This document shows, piece after piece, positions 1 to 8,274 of a stretch of 64,000 nucleotides of DNA; within the stretch, counting starts at the first letter, position 1, and the number at the start of each line of letters is the position of its first letter. Position numbers and translations under genes: made by a program. The notes beneath the pieces were generated by a model. That model saw only the letters and a list, made by a program, of their open reading frames with translations, did not search any database and was not told the origin of the DNA. This DNA is from Anthropogastromicrobium sp050944455 (GTDB lineage Bacteria > Bacillota > Clostridia > Lachnospirales > Lachnospiraceae): positions 20,446 through 84,445 of the forward strand of contig JBMNRC010000012.1 in assembly GCA_050944455.1 (NCBI GenBank), read 5' to 3'.

Positions 1-39
1 GAAGCCCAGATTGGCCCAGTCGATATTCTTCTTTTCCAT
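1..39 (-). CDS. ilvE: Branched-chain amino acid aminotransferase, N-terminus only (partial)
   Basis: Only the first 13 codons are inside the window, reading MEKKNIDWANLGF on the minus strand from an ATG at 39..37. An AGGAGG ribosome binding site lies just upstream. This start resembles the N-terminus I recall for Firmicute branched-chain aminotransferases (MEKKNIDW-NLGFGY), PLP enzymes that make the last step of Leu/Ile/Val synthesis or the first step of their breakdown. It has its own promoter. The identification rests on 13 residues and memory of the family, so it is tentative. Confidence 0.55.
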   Translation of the reverse strand, partial: MEKKNIDWANLGF

Positions 40-67
40 ATCTGTTCCTCCTGACCCATTAGCTGTC

Positions 68-88
68 CTGTATAGATCAATTATACAG
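68..88 (-). promoter_or_regulatory. Perfect inverted repeat in the ilvE-like leader
   Basis: CTGTATA and TATACAG arms of 7 bp flank a 7-bp spacer. The element lies just downstream of the predicted transcription start, so it could be an operator or an RNA hairpin. Confidence 0.4.
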
Positions 89-111
89 TGATGTTATTTT
101 ATAACTTTTTA

Positions 112-139
112 ATCATAACACCGGGTGCGGAATTGTCAA
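112..139 (-). promoter_or_regulatory. Promoter of the ilvE-like gene
   Basis: TTGACA (139..134) and TATGAT (117..112) are separated by 16 bp. Transcription would start near 105 and give a leader of about 65 nt. Confidence 0.6.
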
Positions 140-219
140 GATTTTAACTATTTTCATCGATTTTTGATTAACAATGTAATGAATCCGGAGGTTTCTTTTG
201 TCCGGAAAAGATTAAATTA

Positions 220-1299
220 TTAATGTCTCTGCCGGCTCTCCGCTTTCCCCCTGTCTTCCATTCCGTTCTCCGTCTCGAACTCGGGGACCTCTATGCCGGG
301 ATCCGGATCCGGCGCGGACGTCCCCGGGGCGCTCCCTCCGACAGCTTCCCCGCTGTCCGAAGAGCGCAGAATTTTTTTGGCAATGTACACCGGGCGGTTC
401 TTGTCCTGCAGATAGACTCTCGCCAGGTACTCTCCCATCACGCCGACCGCCAGCATCGTGAGGCCGAAAAACAGGAACAGCAGGCTGACGATGACGCCGT
501 ACCTGACGTCAGATCCCGCGGCGGCCCTAACCGCCTGCGCGATCAGTGCCACAATGCCGATCAGCGTGCACCCGACGCCGGGGATCAGCGGCCACTTGAG
601 CGGCGACACCGTATAGCCGAGAATGCCTTCTATCGCGTAGCGGAACAGCTTGACGAAGTTCCACTTGGAAGTTCCGGCATGCCGCTCGCGCACCTCGTAG
701 GGGATGTAGTAGGTTGTGAATCCGACCCAGGCGAAAATTCCCTTGGTAAAGCGGGAAGTCTCCGGAAGGGAGAGAACCGCATCCTTGACGCTGCTCCTGA
801 AGCAGCGGAAATCGCTGGCGTCCGGATGCAGCGTCACCTCGCTGATCCGGTTGATCAGCCGGTAGAACGCCGTTTTGGCCATGGTCATCCCGGCGTTTTC
901 ATGCCGTTCGCCCTGATAGGCCGCCACCACATCCGTCTCGGGATGCAGATCGAGAATCTTGACCATTTTGCGGACGATGGCGGGCGGCTGCTGCAGATCA
1001 GCGTCGATGATCGCCGTGTATTCGCCCTGCGCCTGCCGGAGTCCCGCGAGGATCGCGGCCTCCTTGCCGAAATTTCTGGAAAAATGGACGACCGTAAGCG
1101 GAAAACTTTCGTGCTCCTCCTTCCACAGAGCGTCCAGTTCCTCGCCGGTGCGGTCCCTGCTTCCGTCGTTGACCATGACGATCTCCGTCCGGTATCCGCA
1201 GCCTTCAAAAGCCCGGCGCGCTTCGTCATAAAAAGCGCGCACGTTGTCCTGCTCGTTATAGCAGGGAACTACCAGTGACAGATGGATGGTACTGTTCAT
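220..1299 (-). CDS. Membrane-anchored family 2 glycosyltransferase (GtrB/DPM1-like)
   Basis: A 359-residue protein. The N-terminal GT-A domain begins LSLVVPCYNEQ and carries the sugar-nucleotide/metal motif DADLQQPP near residue 100. Two hydrophobic segments follow (around 240-262 and 270-295), then the ARVYLQDKNRPVYIAKK tail typical of polyisoprenyl-phosphate glycosyltransferases. Such enzymes move a sugar from a nucleotide donor to undecaprenyl phosphate on the cytoplasmic face for cell-wall or surface-glycan decoration. The sugar cannot be told from sequence. The last 45 residues are a hydrophilic Gly/Glu/Asp-rich tail with no family counterpart I know. The ATG is preceded by GGAGGG. The gene lies 83 bp downstream of the M24 peptidase, with a terminator-like hairpin between. 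Confidence 0.85.
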   Translation of the reverse strand: MNSTIHLSLVVPCYNEQDNVRAFYDEARRAFEGCGYRTEIVMVNDGSRDRTGEELDALWKEEHESFPLTVVHFSRNFGKEAAILAGLRQAQGEYTAIIDADLQQPPAIVRKMVKILDLHPETDVVAAYQGERHENAGMTMAKTAFYRLINRISEVTLHPDASDFRCFRSSVKDAVLSLPETSRFTKGIFAWVGFTTYYIPYEVRERHAGTSKWNFVKLFRYAIEGILGYTVSPLKWPLIPGVGCTLIGIVALIAQAVRAAAGSDVRYGVIVSLLFLFFGLTMLAVGVMGEYLARVYLQDKNRPVYIAKKILRSSDSGEAVGGSAPGTSAPDPDPGIEVPEFETENGMEDRGKAESRQRH

Positions 1300-1324
1300 A
1301 GTTTATATTCCCTCCGGAAAGCCC

Positions 1325-1372
1325 GAAAAAACAGAAGGGCAGGACTGCAGAATAATCCGCGCCCCCGCCCTT
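1325..1372 (-). terminator. Rho-independent terminator after the M24 peptidase gene
   Basis: On the minus strand AAGGGCGGG pairs with CCTGCCCTT (one G-U), followed by CTGTTTTTTC. It begins 10 bp after the peptidase stop and ends 26 bp before the glycosyltransferase start. Confidence 0.55.
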
Positions 1373-1381
1373 TCACGGTCA

Positions 1382-2473
1382 TCAGAGAACAATCAGCTTT
1401 CTGGATGCCTTGTTGAGAATTTCGGTCTCCCCATTATCATTGATCATCACGATATTTTCGATGCGGACGCCGAAGTTTCCGGCCAGATAGATGCCCGGCT
1501 CAATGGAAAACGCCATGCCGCGCTCAAGATGTCTCTTATTGCTCTTCTTGATGTCCGGCGCCTCGTGGATCATGTAGCCGATTCCGTGGCCCACGCGGTT
1601 GACCAGCGATCCCTCGTATCCTTCCGTGTCGATGATGTGTCTCGCGGCGTAATCGACATCCGGGATATACGCGCCTTCCACAGCCGCTTTCTGCGCGGCC
1701 ATCTGAGCTCTGTCCACGATATCGTAAACCCTGCGCTGTTCCTCCGTCGGCTCGCCGATGAAAATCGTGCGGGACATATCGGAGTGCAGGCCCTTGTACG
1801 TGCAGCCGTAATCCAGCACCATCAGGTCGCGGTCCGCGATTGTGCGGCCGTACTCATTGTAGTGCGGATAGCTGGAATTGGGACCGGAGGCTACGATGCC
1901 TTCAGGATTTTCGCCGCCGCGGGCGGCCATCTCCTCCGCCAGAAGATCCATGACGTCCTGTTCCGTCATTCCGGCGTGAACTTTCGGCAGGATGGCGTCG
2001 AACGCCTCGTCCGCGATGCGAGCCGCCTGGCGCAGGTTTTCCTGCTCCTCCGCGGTTTTGCGGATTCTCATCTCCTCCAGCAGCGGTTTGGCGTCGACAA
2101 AGTGAACCGGCATCTCGCTGGCGATATCCAGGATCTGATAAGCCGGGGCGGTAGAGTTGACTCCGATGGTGGACTCGCCGAGCTGGTTGTCCTCCAGTAT
2201 TCCCCTGACAACCTCCACCATGTCATCGCCGTCGAACCAGGTGTAAACCGGGACATTTTCTCCCAGTCCCGCTTCGACCTGATCCTTGTACAGAAGGTTG
2301 CAGATATAAAACATGCGGCCGTCAGCGCGGATAAAAAGGCCCTGGAAACGCTCGCACATCATGGGATTGAATCCGGTGAGAAACAGGAGTTCCTCTGACG
2401 GGCAGATCAGGACGGCGTCAAGATGATGGTCATCCAGCATGCCCGCAAGTTTTTCAATATATTCGGTACGCAT
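1382..2473 (-). CDS. pepQ: Xaa-Pro peptidase / M24B metallopeptidase
   Basis: A 363-residue cytoplasmic peptidase of the pita-bread fold, expected to release an N-terminal residue before proline or to split Xaa-Pro dipeptides. The dinuclear metal ligands are visible in order: Asp in LDYGC, Asp in HSDMSR, His in GHGIGYMIHEAPD, Glu in FSIEPGIYL and Glu in VRIENIV. The N-terminal creatinase-like domain precedes them. An in-frame ATG 19 codons upstream exists, but the ATG at 2473 (MRTEYIEKL) has AGGAGG seven bases before it and follows the promoter, so I use it. It appears monocistronic. Aminopeptidase P and prolidase are hard to separate by sequence alone. Confidence 0.85.
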   Translation of the reverse strand: MRTEYIEKLAGMLDDHHLDAVLICPSEELLFLTGFNPMMCERFQGLFIRADGRMFYICNLLYKDQVEAGLGENVPVYTWFDGDDMVEVVRGILEDNQLGESTIGVNSTAPAYQILDIASEMPVHFVDAKPLLEEMRIRKTAEEQENLRQAARIADEAFDAILPKVHAGMTEQDVMDLLAEEMAARGGENPEGIVASGPNSSYPHYNEYGRTIADRDLMVLDYGCTYKGLHSDMSRTIFIGEPTEEQRRVYDIVDRAQMAAQKAAVEGAYIPDVDYAARHIIDTEGYEGSLVNRVGHGIGYMIHEAPDIKKSNKRHLERGMAFSIEPGIYLAGNFGVRIENIVMINDNGETEILNKASRKLIVL

Positions 2474-2501
2474 ACAAGCGGCCTCCTTTCCAGACGTGTA
2501 C

Positions 2502-2530
2502 AGTATACTTCCATCGGCGCATCTGTTCAA
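2502..2530 (-). promoter_or_regulatory. Promoter of the M24 peptidase gene
   Basis: TTGAAC (2530..2525), 17 bp, TATACT (2507..2502), about 30 bp upstream of the chosen start. It also rules out the longer upstream start, which would lie inside the promoter. Confidence 0.65.
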
Positions 2531-2660
2531 GAGAGCCGGGGAGACGGAGCGGACCGGAAACGGCAGAATGCCGGCCCGCCCGGGAAGCGGTCCCTGACCG
2601 GTTCACACGGATAGCGCGGCTTCCGCGGTCAGGCCTGTACGACGCCGTCCTCCTGGTTAT

Positions 2661-4070
2661 TTACACCGACGCGCCGGCGGCAGCTGTCGTATCGGTCGAC
2701 GCCGCAGTCGTGTCTGTCGACGCCGCTGAGTCTGCCGCCGCTGTCGTGTCCGTGGACGCCGCAGAGTCTATCGCCGCGGTCGTATCCGTCGACGCCGCGG
2801 TTGTCTCTTCGGACGATTTCCCGATACCGAGCCAGCCGTAGTACACGCGGATGGACGCCGGTCCCTCGCTGAACAGGAAATCGATGAAGGTCTGCTCTGT
2901 GTAATCAGCGATGTTATTCTGCAGCGTCTGGCGGATGTAATCCAGGTGCAGATAGGTCAGCGACGCCCCGGCAAGCTCGCCGGGCGCCGAAACCACCGAA
3001 TTGTACAGGTTCTGAACATAATCCGCGGACACAGCGCCGAAATAGTCCTGGCAGATCGTCTGGACATCGGAGAGCTGCCAGCCGCCGTAATTCACGGAGA
3101 TATCGACGAGGCCGTACAGCGCGTAGTAAACTTTCGTGTAGGCCTGCATATACATTTTGAGCGTATCCGAGAGCGAATCATCCGCGGCGTACGTCTGGAT
3201 CAGCGCGTACTCCTGCCAGCCGTTTTCCAGCGAGAGCGGCGCGCAGGCAAGCTTGAGCTTGTCCGATGAAGCGGTTACCGTGTCGTACAGGTAGGCGCTG
3301 GACGCGGTTGTCCGGTTTGCCTGCGCCGCCTGGGACGCCAGAGTGCCGTCGGACGCTCTCAGGTTGATCAGATCCGCATTGGCGGTATTGAGCTCATCCG
3401 CCATGAGAGAACGCGCCGTGTCCGGGTCCGTGTCGCTTCCGGTGTAATAAGAAACAAGCTGCCTGAACCTGGCCAGCCCGCTTTCCCCGAAAGAGCACAG
3501 CGGCTGTCCTGACATCGAGGTATCGCCGCGGAAGGAGTAAGCGTCCTCCTCAGCGTTCATGTGATCGTAAAGCACCTGGTAAAGCTGCAGATCCTCCCCG
3601 GTCAGGTAGCTGCCGTCAACACCCAGAACCGCCTGCCTGGCCGTCTCAAAATTGACGCTCGTATTGCTGAAAGCTTCGGGATCCTGCGTCAGAAGATCCG
3701 TAAGCGCGCGTTTCACCTGGGCGAATTCCTCCGCCGCGGTCACCGCGGGATCTTCGGTTTCCTCCTCGGCCGCGGTTTCTTCCGTCACGGTTTCTGTCTG
3801 ATCCCCATCCGTTCCCTCTTCTTCAGTCTCATCCGACGCGGTTTCCGTCTGGTCTTCCGTCGTCCGGAAGCGGTCCGCTTCCGCTGCCGAGCCGCTGTCC
3901 GCGCTCAGTTCGGAACCTGATTCCGCGCGGCTCTGCCTGAGGGAGAGAACCGTGCCTCCGGCGGTCAGTGCCGCGATCAGGCACAGCGCGATGACGGCCG
4001 GTATGACCACCGATCCGGCACTGCGTCTCCTTTTCCGCCCTGACCTCCCGTTTCTGTATTGTGAAGCCAT
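2661..4070 (-). CDS. Secreted, membrane-anchored protein of unknown function
   Basis: A 469-residue protein I do not recognise. It has a basic N-terminus (RKRRR), one hydrophobic segment near residues 20-42 (VVIPAVIALCLIAALTAG), and then a Glu/Thr/Asp-rich linker of about 60 residues that would lie outside the cell. The body (about 110-430) is mainly helical by composition, with motifs such as YQVLYDHMNAEEDAYS and SVNYGGWQLSDVQTICQDYFG. The C-terminus is a degenerate repeat of S-T-D-T-T-A-A blocks. No lipobox is seen. Start: the ATG at 4070 (MASQYRN) has GGAGGA upstream, whereas the upstream in-frame ATG overlaps the promoter. It looks monocistronic, divergent from metG. Function unknown; a surface-exposed helical domain on a flexible stalk is the most I can infer. 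Confidence 0.75.
   Translation of the reverse strand: MASQYRNGRSGRKRRRSAGSVVIPAVIALCLIAALTAGGTVLSLRQSRAESGSELSADSGSAAEADRFRTTEDQTETASDETEEEGTDGDQTETVTEETAAEEETEDPAVTAAEEFAQVKRALTDLLTQDPEAFSNTSVNFETARQAVLGVDGSYLTGEDLQLYQVLYDHMNAEEDAYSFRGDTSMSGQPLCSFGESGLARFRQLVSYYTGSDTDPDTARSLMADELNTANADLINLRASDGTLASQAAQANRTTASSAYLYDTVTASSDKLKLACAPLSLENGWQEYALIQTYAADDSLSDTLKMYMQAYTKVYYALYGLVDISVNYGGWQLSDVQTICQDYFGAVSADYVQNLYNSVVSAPGELAGASLTYLHLDYIRQTLQNNIADYTEQTFIDFLFSEGPASIRVYYGWLGIGKSSEETTAASTDTTAAIDSAASTDTTAAADSAASTDTTAASTDTTAAAGASV
2676..2812 (-). repeat. In-gene repeats encoding STDTTAA blocks
   Basis: Degenerate tandem units of about 21 and 36 bp, each containing GACGCCGC, at the 3' end of the secreted-protein gene. 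They encode alternating AASTDTT and AADSAASTDTT blocks. Confidence 0.7.
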
Positions 4071-4155
4071 GCATATTCCTCCATAAAACCGGTATTTCCG
4101 CCACGGCGTCCAAATTGCGCGCCGGCGGCGTGTATCTGTTTTTTCCTGTTTTCCT

Positions 4156-4184
4156 ATCATAACTTTTTTCAGCCGGAATGGCAA
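4156..4184 (-). promoter_or_regulatory. Promoter of the secreted-protein gene
   Basis: TTGCCA (4184..4179), 17 bp, TATGAT (4161..4156) on the minus strand, divergent from the metG promoter. Confidence 0.5.
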
Positions 4185-4229
4185 TGCCTTTTCCCTTCCC
4201 CGCGGATCGCCGGAAAGAGCCCTGTCTGC

Positions 4230-4258
4230 TTGTTTTCTGCGTGCTTCGGTGGTATCAT
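4230..4258 (+). promoter_or_regulatory. metG promoter
   Basis: TTGTTT (4230-4235), 17 bp, TATCAT (4253-4258). It gives a leader of about 130 nt. Confidence 0.55.
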
Positions 4259-4273
4259 AGGTTTACCTGTGAC

Positions 4274-4308
4274 GGAAGAAAAGCGGTGGTTCAGGCTGCT
4301 TTTCTTCC
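4274..4308 (+). promoter_or_regulatory. Hairpin in the metG leader
   Basis: A perfect 11-bp stem GGAAGAAAAGC/GCTTTTCTTCC with a 13-nt loop. A second weaker stem (ACCGC...GCGGCGGT, about 4337-4372) follows before the ribosome binding site. It does not show the T-box or SAM (S-box) conserved sequences I know. A regulatory role is inferred only. Confidence 0.4.
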
Positions 4309-4398
4309 TGAATTTCATGCGCTTTTCACCGCTCTTCCCGGCATTGGGCAGGAAGCGGCGGTTAATACCTTCGCGCATTCCGGAGGGGAGGCACCTAA

Positions 4399-6525
4399 AT
4401 GCAGAATAAGAAACCATTTTACCTGACCACGGCCATCGCCTACGCGTCAGGCAAGCCGCACATCGGCAATACTTACGAAATCATCCTTGCGGATGCCATC
4501 GTGCGCTTCAAGCGCCTTCAGGGTTATGACGTCCGTTTCCAGACCGGCACAGACGAACACGGCCAGAAAATCGAGGGCAAAGCCCGGGCTGCCGGCGTCG
4601 ATCCCAAGACCTTTGTCGACGGCGTCGCGGGGGAAATCAAAGACGTCTATAAGCTGATGAATATCAGCTACGACCGCTTTATCCGCACAACCGACCCGGA
4701 CCATGAAAAACAGGTCCAGAAAATCTTCAGAAAGTTCTACGACCAGGGCGATATCTACAAAGGATGCTACGAGGGCTGGTACTGCACCGCCTGCGAATCC
4801 TTCTTCACCAAGACGCAGCTGGTTGACGGCAGGTGCCCCGACTGCGGAGGCCCGGTTCACGAGGAAAAGGAAGAGGCTTACTTTTTCCGGATGAGCAAGT
4901 ACGCGCCGAGGCTGATCCAGTACATCAACGACCATCCGGATTTTATCCAGCCGGAGTCCCGCAAGAACGAGATGATGAACAATTTCCTTCTTCCGGGCCT
5001 GCAGGATCTCTGCGTCTCCCGCACTTCCTTCAAGTGGGGCATCCCGGTTGATTTTGACCCGAAGCACGTAGTCTATGTGTGGATCGACGCTCTGAGCAAC
5101 TACATCACCGGCCTCGGCTACGACGTGGACGGGAATTCCGACCCGATGTTCGAAAAATACTGGCCGGCGGACATCCACCTGATCGGCAAGGATATCATCC
5201 GCTTCCACACCATCTACTGGCCCATCATGCTGATGGCTCTCGGACTCCCGCTGCCGAAGCAGGTATTCGGCCATCCGTGGCTGCTCCAGGGCGAGGGCAA
5301 GATGAGCAAGTCCAAGGGGAACGTCATCTACGCGGATGAGCTTGTGCGCTTCTTCGGCGTGGACGCCGTCCGCTATTTCTGCATCCACGAGATGCCGTTC
5401 GACAACGACGGCGTGATCTCCTGGGACCTGATGATCGAACGCAACAATTCCGATCTTGCCAACACGCTCGGAAACCTTGTCAAGCGCACGGTTTCGATGA
5501 CCAACAAATATTTCGGCGGCGTGCTGCGCCGCACCGGCGCGGAGGAGCCCCTCGACAGCGAACTCAAAGAACTCGCCCTGCACACCTACAGCGGGATGAG
5601 CCGCTGCATGGACACTCTGCACGCGGCAGACGCCCTGACCACGCTGTTCAGCCTGTTCAAGAGGTGCAACAAGTACATTGACGAAACCCAGCCGTGGGTG
5701 CTGGCGCGCGACGAGGCGAAGATGGACCGCCTGTCCGAGGTTCTCTACAATCTTTCGGAGAGCATCATGATCGGCGCTTCCCTTCTGCAGCCGTTCATGC
5801 CCGAAACCGCGGAGCGCATCGCGGGCGAATTCAATGTCCCGCTGCGCAAAGCTGACCAGCTGAATGAATTCGGGCTGATCCCGGACGGAACCCGGGTGAC
5901 GGAAAACCCGACGGTTCTGTTCGCCCGCCTGGATCCGGCCAAAACCATGGAAGAAGTCGACGCCCTGATGGAGCAGAAAAAGGCGGAGGCGGCGGCGAAA
6001 GCCGCGGCTGAGGGAACCGGTAAACAGTCCGGGGACGGCGCGAAGAGCGGTTCCTTAAGCGCGGGCAGCCCGGCTTCTGAAGCCGCCGGGGAAAAGAAAC
6101 AGAACGCTCCCGCAGACGGCTCCGATGGAGGCACCGCCGTGAAGGACGGAAACGCCCCGGCGGACGGCGCGGAACCCGTGATCGATCTCCCGGCCAAGCC
6201 GGAAATCTCCTACGACGATTTCGCGAAGCTCCAGTTTCGGGTCGGCAGGATCCTCTCCTGTGAGAAAGTGCCGAAGTCCAAAAAGCTTCTGGTCTCCAAA
6301 GTCCAGGTGGGCTCTGAAGTCAGGCAGATTGTCTCCGGCATCCAGAAGTGGTATACGCCGGAGGAAATGACCGGAAAGAAGGTCATGGTTCTCACCAACC
6401 TGAAACCCGCCGTTCTCGCGGGCGTCAGGTCCGAAGGGATGATTCTCTGCGCCGAGGACGCCGAGGGAAATGTCTGCCTGGTGAACCCGGAGAAAGACGT
6501 CCCCACGGGATCTGAGATCCGCTGA
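4399..6525 (+). CDS. metG: Methionyl-tRNA synthetase with C-terminal tRNA-binding domain
   Basis: 708 residues. It attaches methionine to tRNA-Met using ATP. The class I signature HIGN (residues 21-24) and KMSKS (301-305) are both present. A zinc-knuckle insertion with four cysteines (CTAC...CPDC) lies near residues 130-150. The C-terminal EMAP/Csaa-type OB domain (about 610-708, starting ISYDDFAKLQFRVGRI) binds tRNA and dimerises the enzyme. Between core and OB domain sits an unusually long Ala/Gly/Asp/Lys-rich linker of about 70 residues (535-605). The start ATG follows GGAGGGGAGG. It has its own promoter and a structured leader. The M14 lipoprotein gene follows 117 bp later, possibly co-transcribed, since no clear promoter or terminator lies between them. 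Confidence 0.97.
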   Translation: MQNKKPFYLTTAIAYASGKPHIGNTYEIILADAIVRFKRLQGYDVRFQTGTDEHGQKIEGKARAAGVDPKTFVDGVAGEIKDVYKLMNISYDRFIRTTDPDHEKQVQKIFRKFYDQGDIYKGCYEGWYCTACESFFTKTQLVDGRCPDCGGPVHEEKEEAYFFRMSKYAPRLIQYINDHPDFIQPESRKNEMMNNFLLPGLQDLCVSRTSFKWGIPVDFDPKHVVYVWIDALSNYITGLGYDVDGNSDPMFEKYWPADIHLIGKDIIRFHTIYWPIMLMALGLPLPKQVFGHPWLLQGEGKMSKSKGNVIYADELVRFFGVDAVRYFCIHEMPFDNDGVISWDLMIERNNSDLANTLGNLVKRTVSMTNKYFGGVLRRTGAEEPLDSELKELALHTYSGMSRCMDTLHAADALTTLFSLFKRCNKYIDETQPWVLARDEAKMDRLSEVLYNLSESIMIGASLLQPFMPETAERIAGEFNVPLRKADQLNEFGLIPDGTRVTENPTVLFARLDPAKTMEEVDALMEQKKAEAAAKAAAEGTGKQSGDGAKSGSLSAGSPASEAAGEKKQNAPADGSDGGTAVKDGNAPADGAEPVIDLPAKPEISYDDFAKLQFRVGRILSCEKVPKSKKLLVSKVQVGSEVRQIVSGIQKWYTPEEMTGKKVMVLTNLKPAVLAGVRSEGMILCAEDAEGNVCLVNPEKDVPTGSEIR

Positions 6526-6642
6526 GCCCCAGCCTGTTAACCTGTTCCCCGGCGGGGAGGCCGCCCCGGACGGCGCGCCTTTACGGCACGCTCTTGTGCG
6601 GCATTCCCTCCGGGGCCTGAGTGATTGTACGGAGTATCGGAA

Positions 6643-7902
6643 ATGAGAAAAAAATGGATAGCGGCCGCTGCGGCTGTTTTTGCCCTGTCTGCCGCCGGGT
6701 GCGGCTCTTCCAGCGGCCCGACGCTTCCGGCGAGGGTCACCGAGCCGGAGACGGAAACAGAGACGGAAACCCAGGCTGCGCAAACCGAAGCGCCGGAGAC
6801 CGCCGAGGCTGAGACCGCCGAAGAAGAAACCGGCGGAGCCGAAGGATCAGCTGACGCTTCCGCGGAGCAGACAGCGGAGAGCGCCGTCTCGGAGCTTCTC
6901 TCGCCGGAATCCACCTACGTGGCTTCAGCCTTCTCTTCCACACCGGAAGATCCGTACGGGATCGTGGACGTGACAAGCGCGGAATACACGTACGACGACA
7001 TGGTGAGCGACCTGCAGGAGCTTGAGGCCTACTACACGTCGATCCTCCGCACCGCCGTCATCGGCACCACCCACGACGGCCGCAATATCTGGGCTTTCCG
7101 TTTCGGAAATCCTGAAGCTTCGGAGCAGATTTTCATCTGCGCCGCAACCCACGGGCGGGAATACATGACCGCCCAGCTGGTGATGAAACAGCTGGAATAC
7201 TGCTGCGCCAACTATTCGTCCGGGACTTACACGGACGGCACGGCTTACTCCGATCTGTTTGACAGAACCTGCTTTATCGTCGTTCCGATGGTCAACCCCG
7301 ACGGCGTCTCGATCAGCCAGTTCGGGGAGGAAGGACTGAACCGCGAAGACCTGCGCGCGAACCTGAGGGCCATCTACGAATCCGATCTCGGCAACGGCTA
7401 TACCACAGACCAGGATTACGCGGACTACCTGACCAGATGGAAAGCCAACGCGATGGGCGTTGATCTCAACCGCAACTATTCCCCGGGATGGGATTCGCTG
7501 AACGACCGCGTGAATCCTTCCTCCAGCCTGTACAAAGGCGCTGAAGCCGGCTCCGAGCCGGAATCCCAGGCGCTGATGGGCGTGATCAATGCTCTTCCGA
7601 ACCCGATTCTGGCGGTCAGCTATCATTCCTACGGAAATCTCGTGTACTGGGACTACGGCCAGGACGATCCGCTCCTGTCGGAGAACAAAGCGCTTGCCCA
7701 GCACTTCGCGGACCTCACCGGGATTGACCTCGGCGGGGAATCCAACGAAGCCGGATTCTCCAACTGGTGCGTTCTTGTGCGGCAGATCCCTTCGGTTACG
7801 GTGGAAGTCGGAACTCAGGAATGCCCGCTTCCGATCGAAGAATTCGAGCCGATCTGGAACACGCACAGCCAGGTGTGGGCGATGCTGGCTGACCTGTACT
7901 GA
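6643..7902 (+). CDS. M14 zinc carboxypeptidase, lipoprotein
   Basis: A 419-residue secreted peptidase. It has a lipoprotein signal with lipobox LSAAGC (Cys about residue 20), so it should be anchored outside the membrane. A Thr/Glu/Ala-rich linker of about 65 residues follows. The M14 domain shows HGREY (zinc His and Glu), NPDG, GVDLNRNY (substrate Arg), the third zinc ligand in SYHSYG and the catalytic Glu in VTVEVG. Such enzymes trim C-terminal residues of peptides or act on murein peptides (gamma-D-Glu-mDAP type); the substrate is not evident. Start: the ATG at 6643 has GGAG eight bases upstream. A TTG six codons earlier is possible but gives a worse signal peptide. A strong terminator follows. 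Confidence 0.88.
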   Translation: MRKKWIAAAAAVFALSAAGCGSSSGPTLPARVTEPETETETETQAAQTEAPETAEAETAEEETGGAEGSADASAEQTAESAVSELLSPESTYVASAFSSTPEDPYGIVDVTSAEYTYDDMVSDLQELEAYYTSILRTAVIGTTHDGRNIWAFRFGNPEASEQIFICAATHGREYMTAQLVMKQLEYCCANYSSGTYTDGTAYSDLFDRTCFIVVPMVNPDGVSISQFGEEGLNREDLRANLRAIYESDLGNGYTTDQDYADYLTRWKANAMGVDLNRNYSPGWDSLNDRVNPSSSLYKGAEAGSEPESQALMGVINALPNPILAVSYHSYGNLVYWDYGQDDPLLSENKALAQHFADLTGIDLGGESNEAGFSNWCVLVRQIPSVTVEVGTQECPLPIEEFEPIWNTHSQVWAMLADLY

Positions 7903-8009
7903 GCCTGATCTTTACTGAGCCCGGACTTTTAAAGCGGAGCTGCCGCGCGCAGCCGCGGCGGAAAGTCCTTCCCGGAAAATTCACTTATGAAAGTTCCCTT
8001 ATAAAAACG

Positions 8010-8037
8010 AAAGAGCCCCGCTTGCGCGGGGCTCTTT
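8010..8037 (+). terminator. Terminator after the M14 peptidase gene
   Basis: A 12-bp perfect stem (AAAGAGCCCCGC/GCGGGGCTCTTT) with loop TTGC and a short T run. It is symmetric, but only plus-strand genes lie upstream. Confidence 0.75.
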
Positions 8038-8274
8038 AGGGAATAAAAAGGGGAGGGACGCCGGCCTCATCGCCGGCAGATATGAAAAAACTCATAACGG
8101 CTGAACAATCAGCCGCATATTTACTATATCACAAATCACCGGCAATTTGTCCGTCTGCGCTATTAAAATTTTCTAAACTTCATGGCGGACGGCCAGGCGG
8201 TCAGATCTGCGGCAGATCAACATAAGGTTCTCCCGGAAACCCGGGACTCGCGACTCACGGAGGTGTGATATTTT
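8038..8274 (+). other. Upstream region of nagA
   Basis: The 372-bp gap between 7903 and 8274 holds the terminator, a 6-bp GCCGGC hairpin (8060-8077) and an inverted repeat GGCTGA-ACAA-TCAGCC (8099-8114) followed by an AT-rich stretch. The nagA promoter should be here, but I cannot place a convincing -35/-10 pair. Confidence 0.4.

Noticed and set aside
4259..4398. T-box riboswitch upstream of metG
   Set aside because: No AGGGUGGNACCGCG-like box and the leader is too short.
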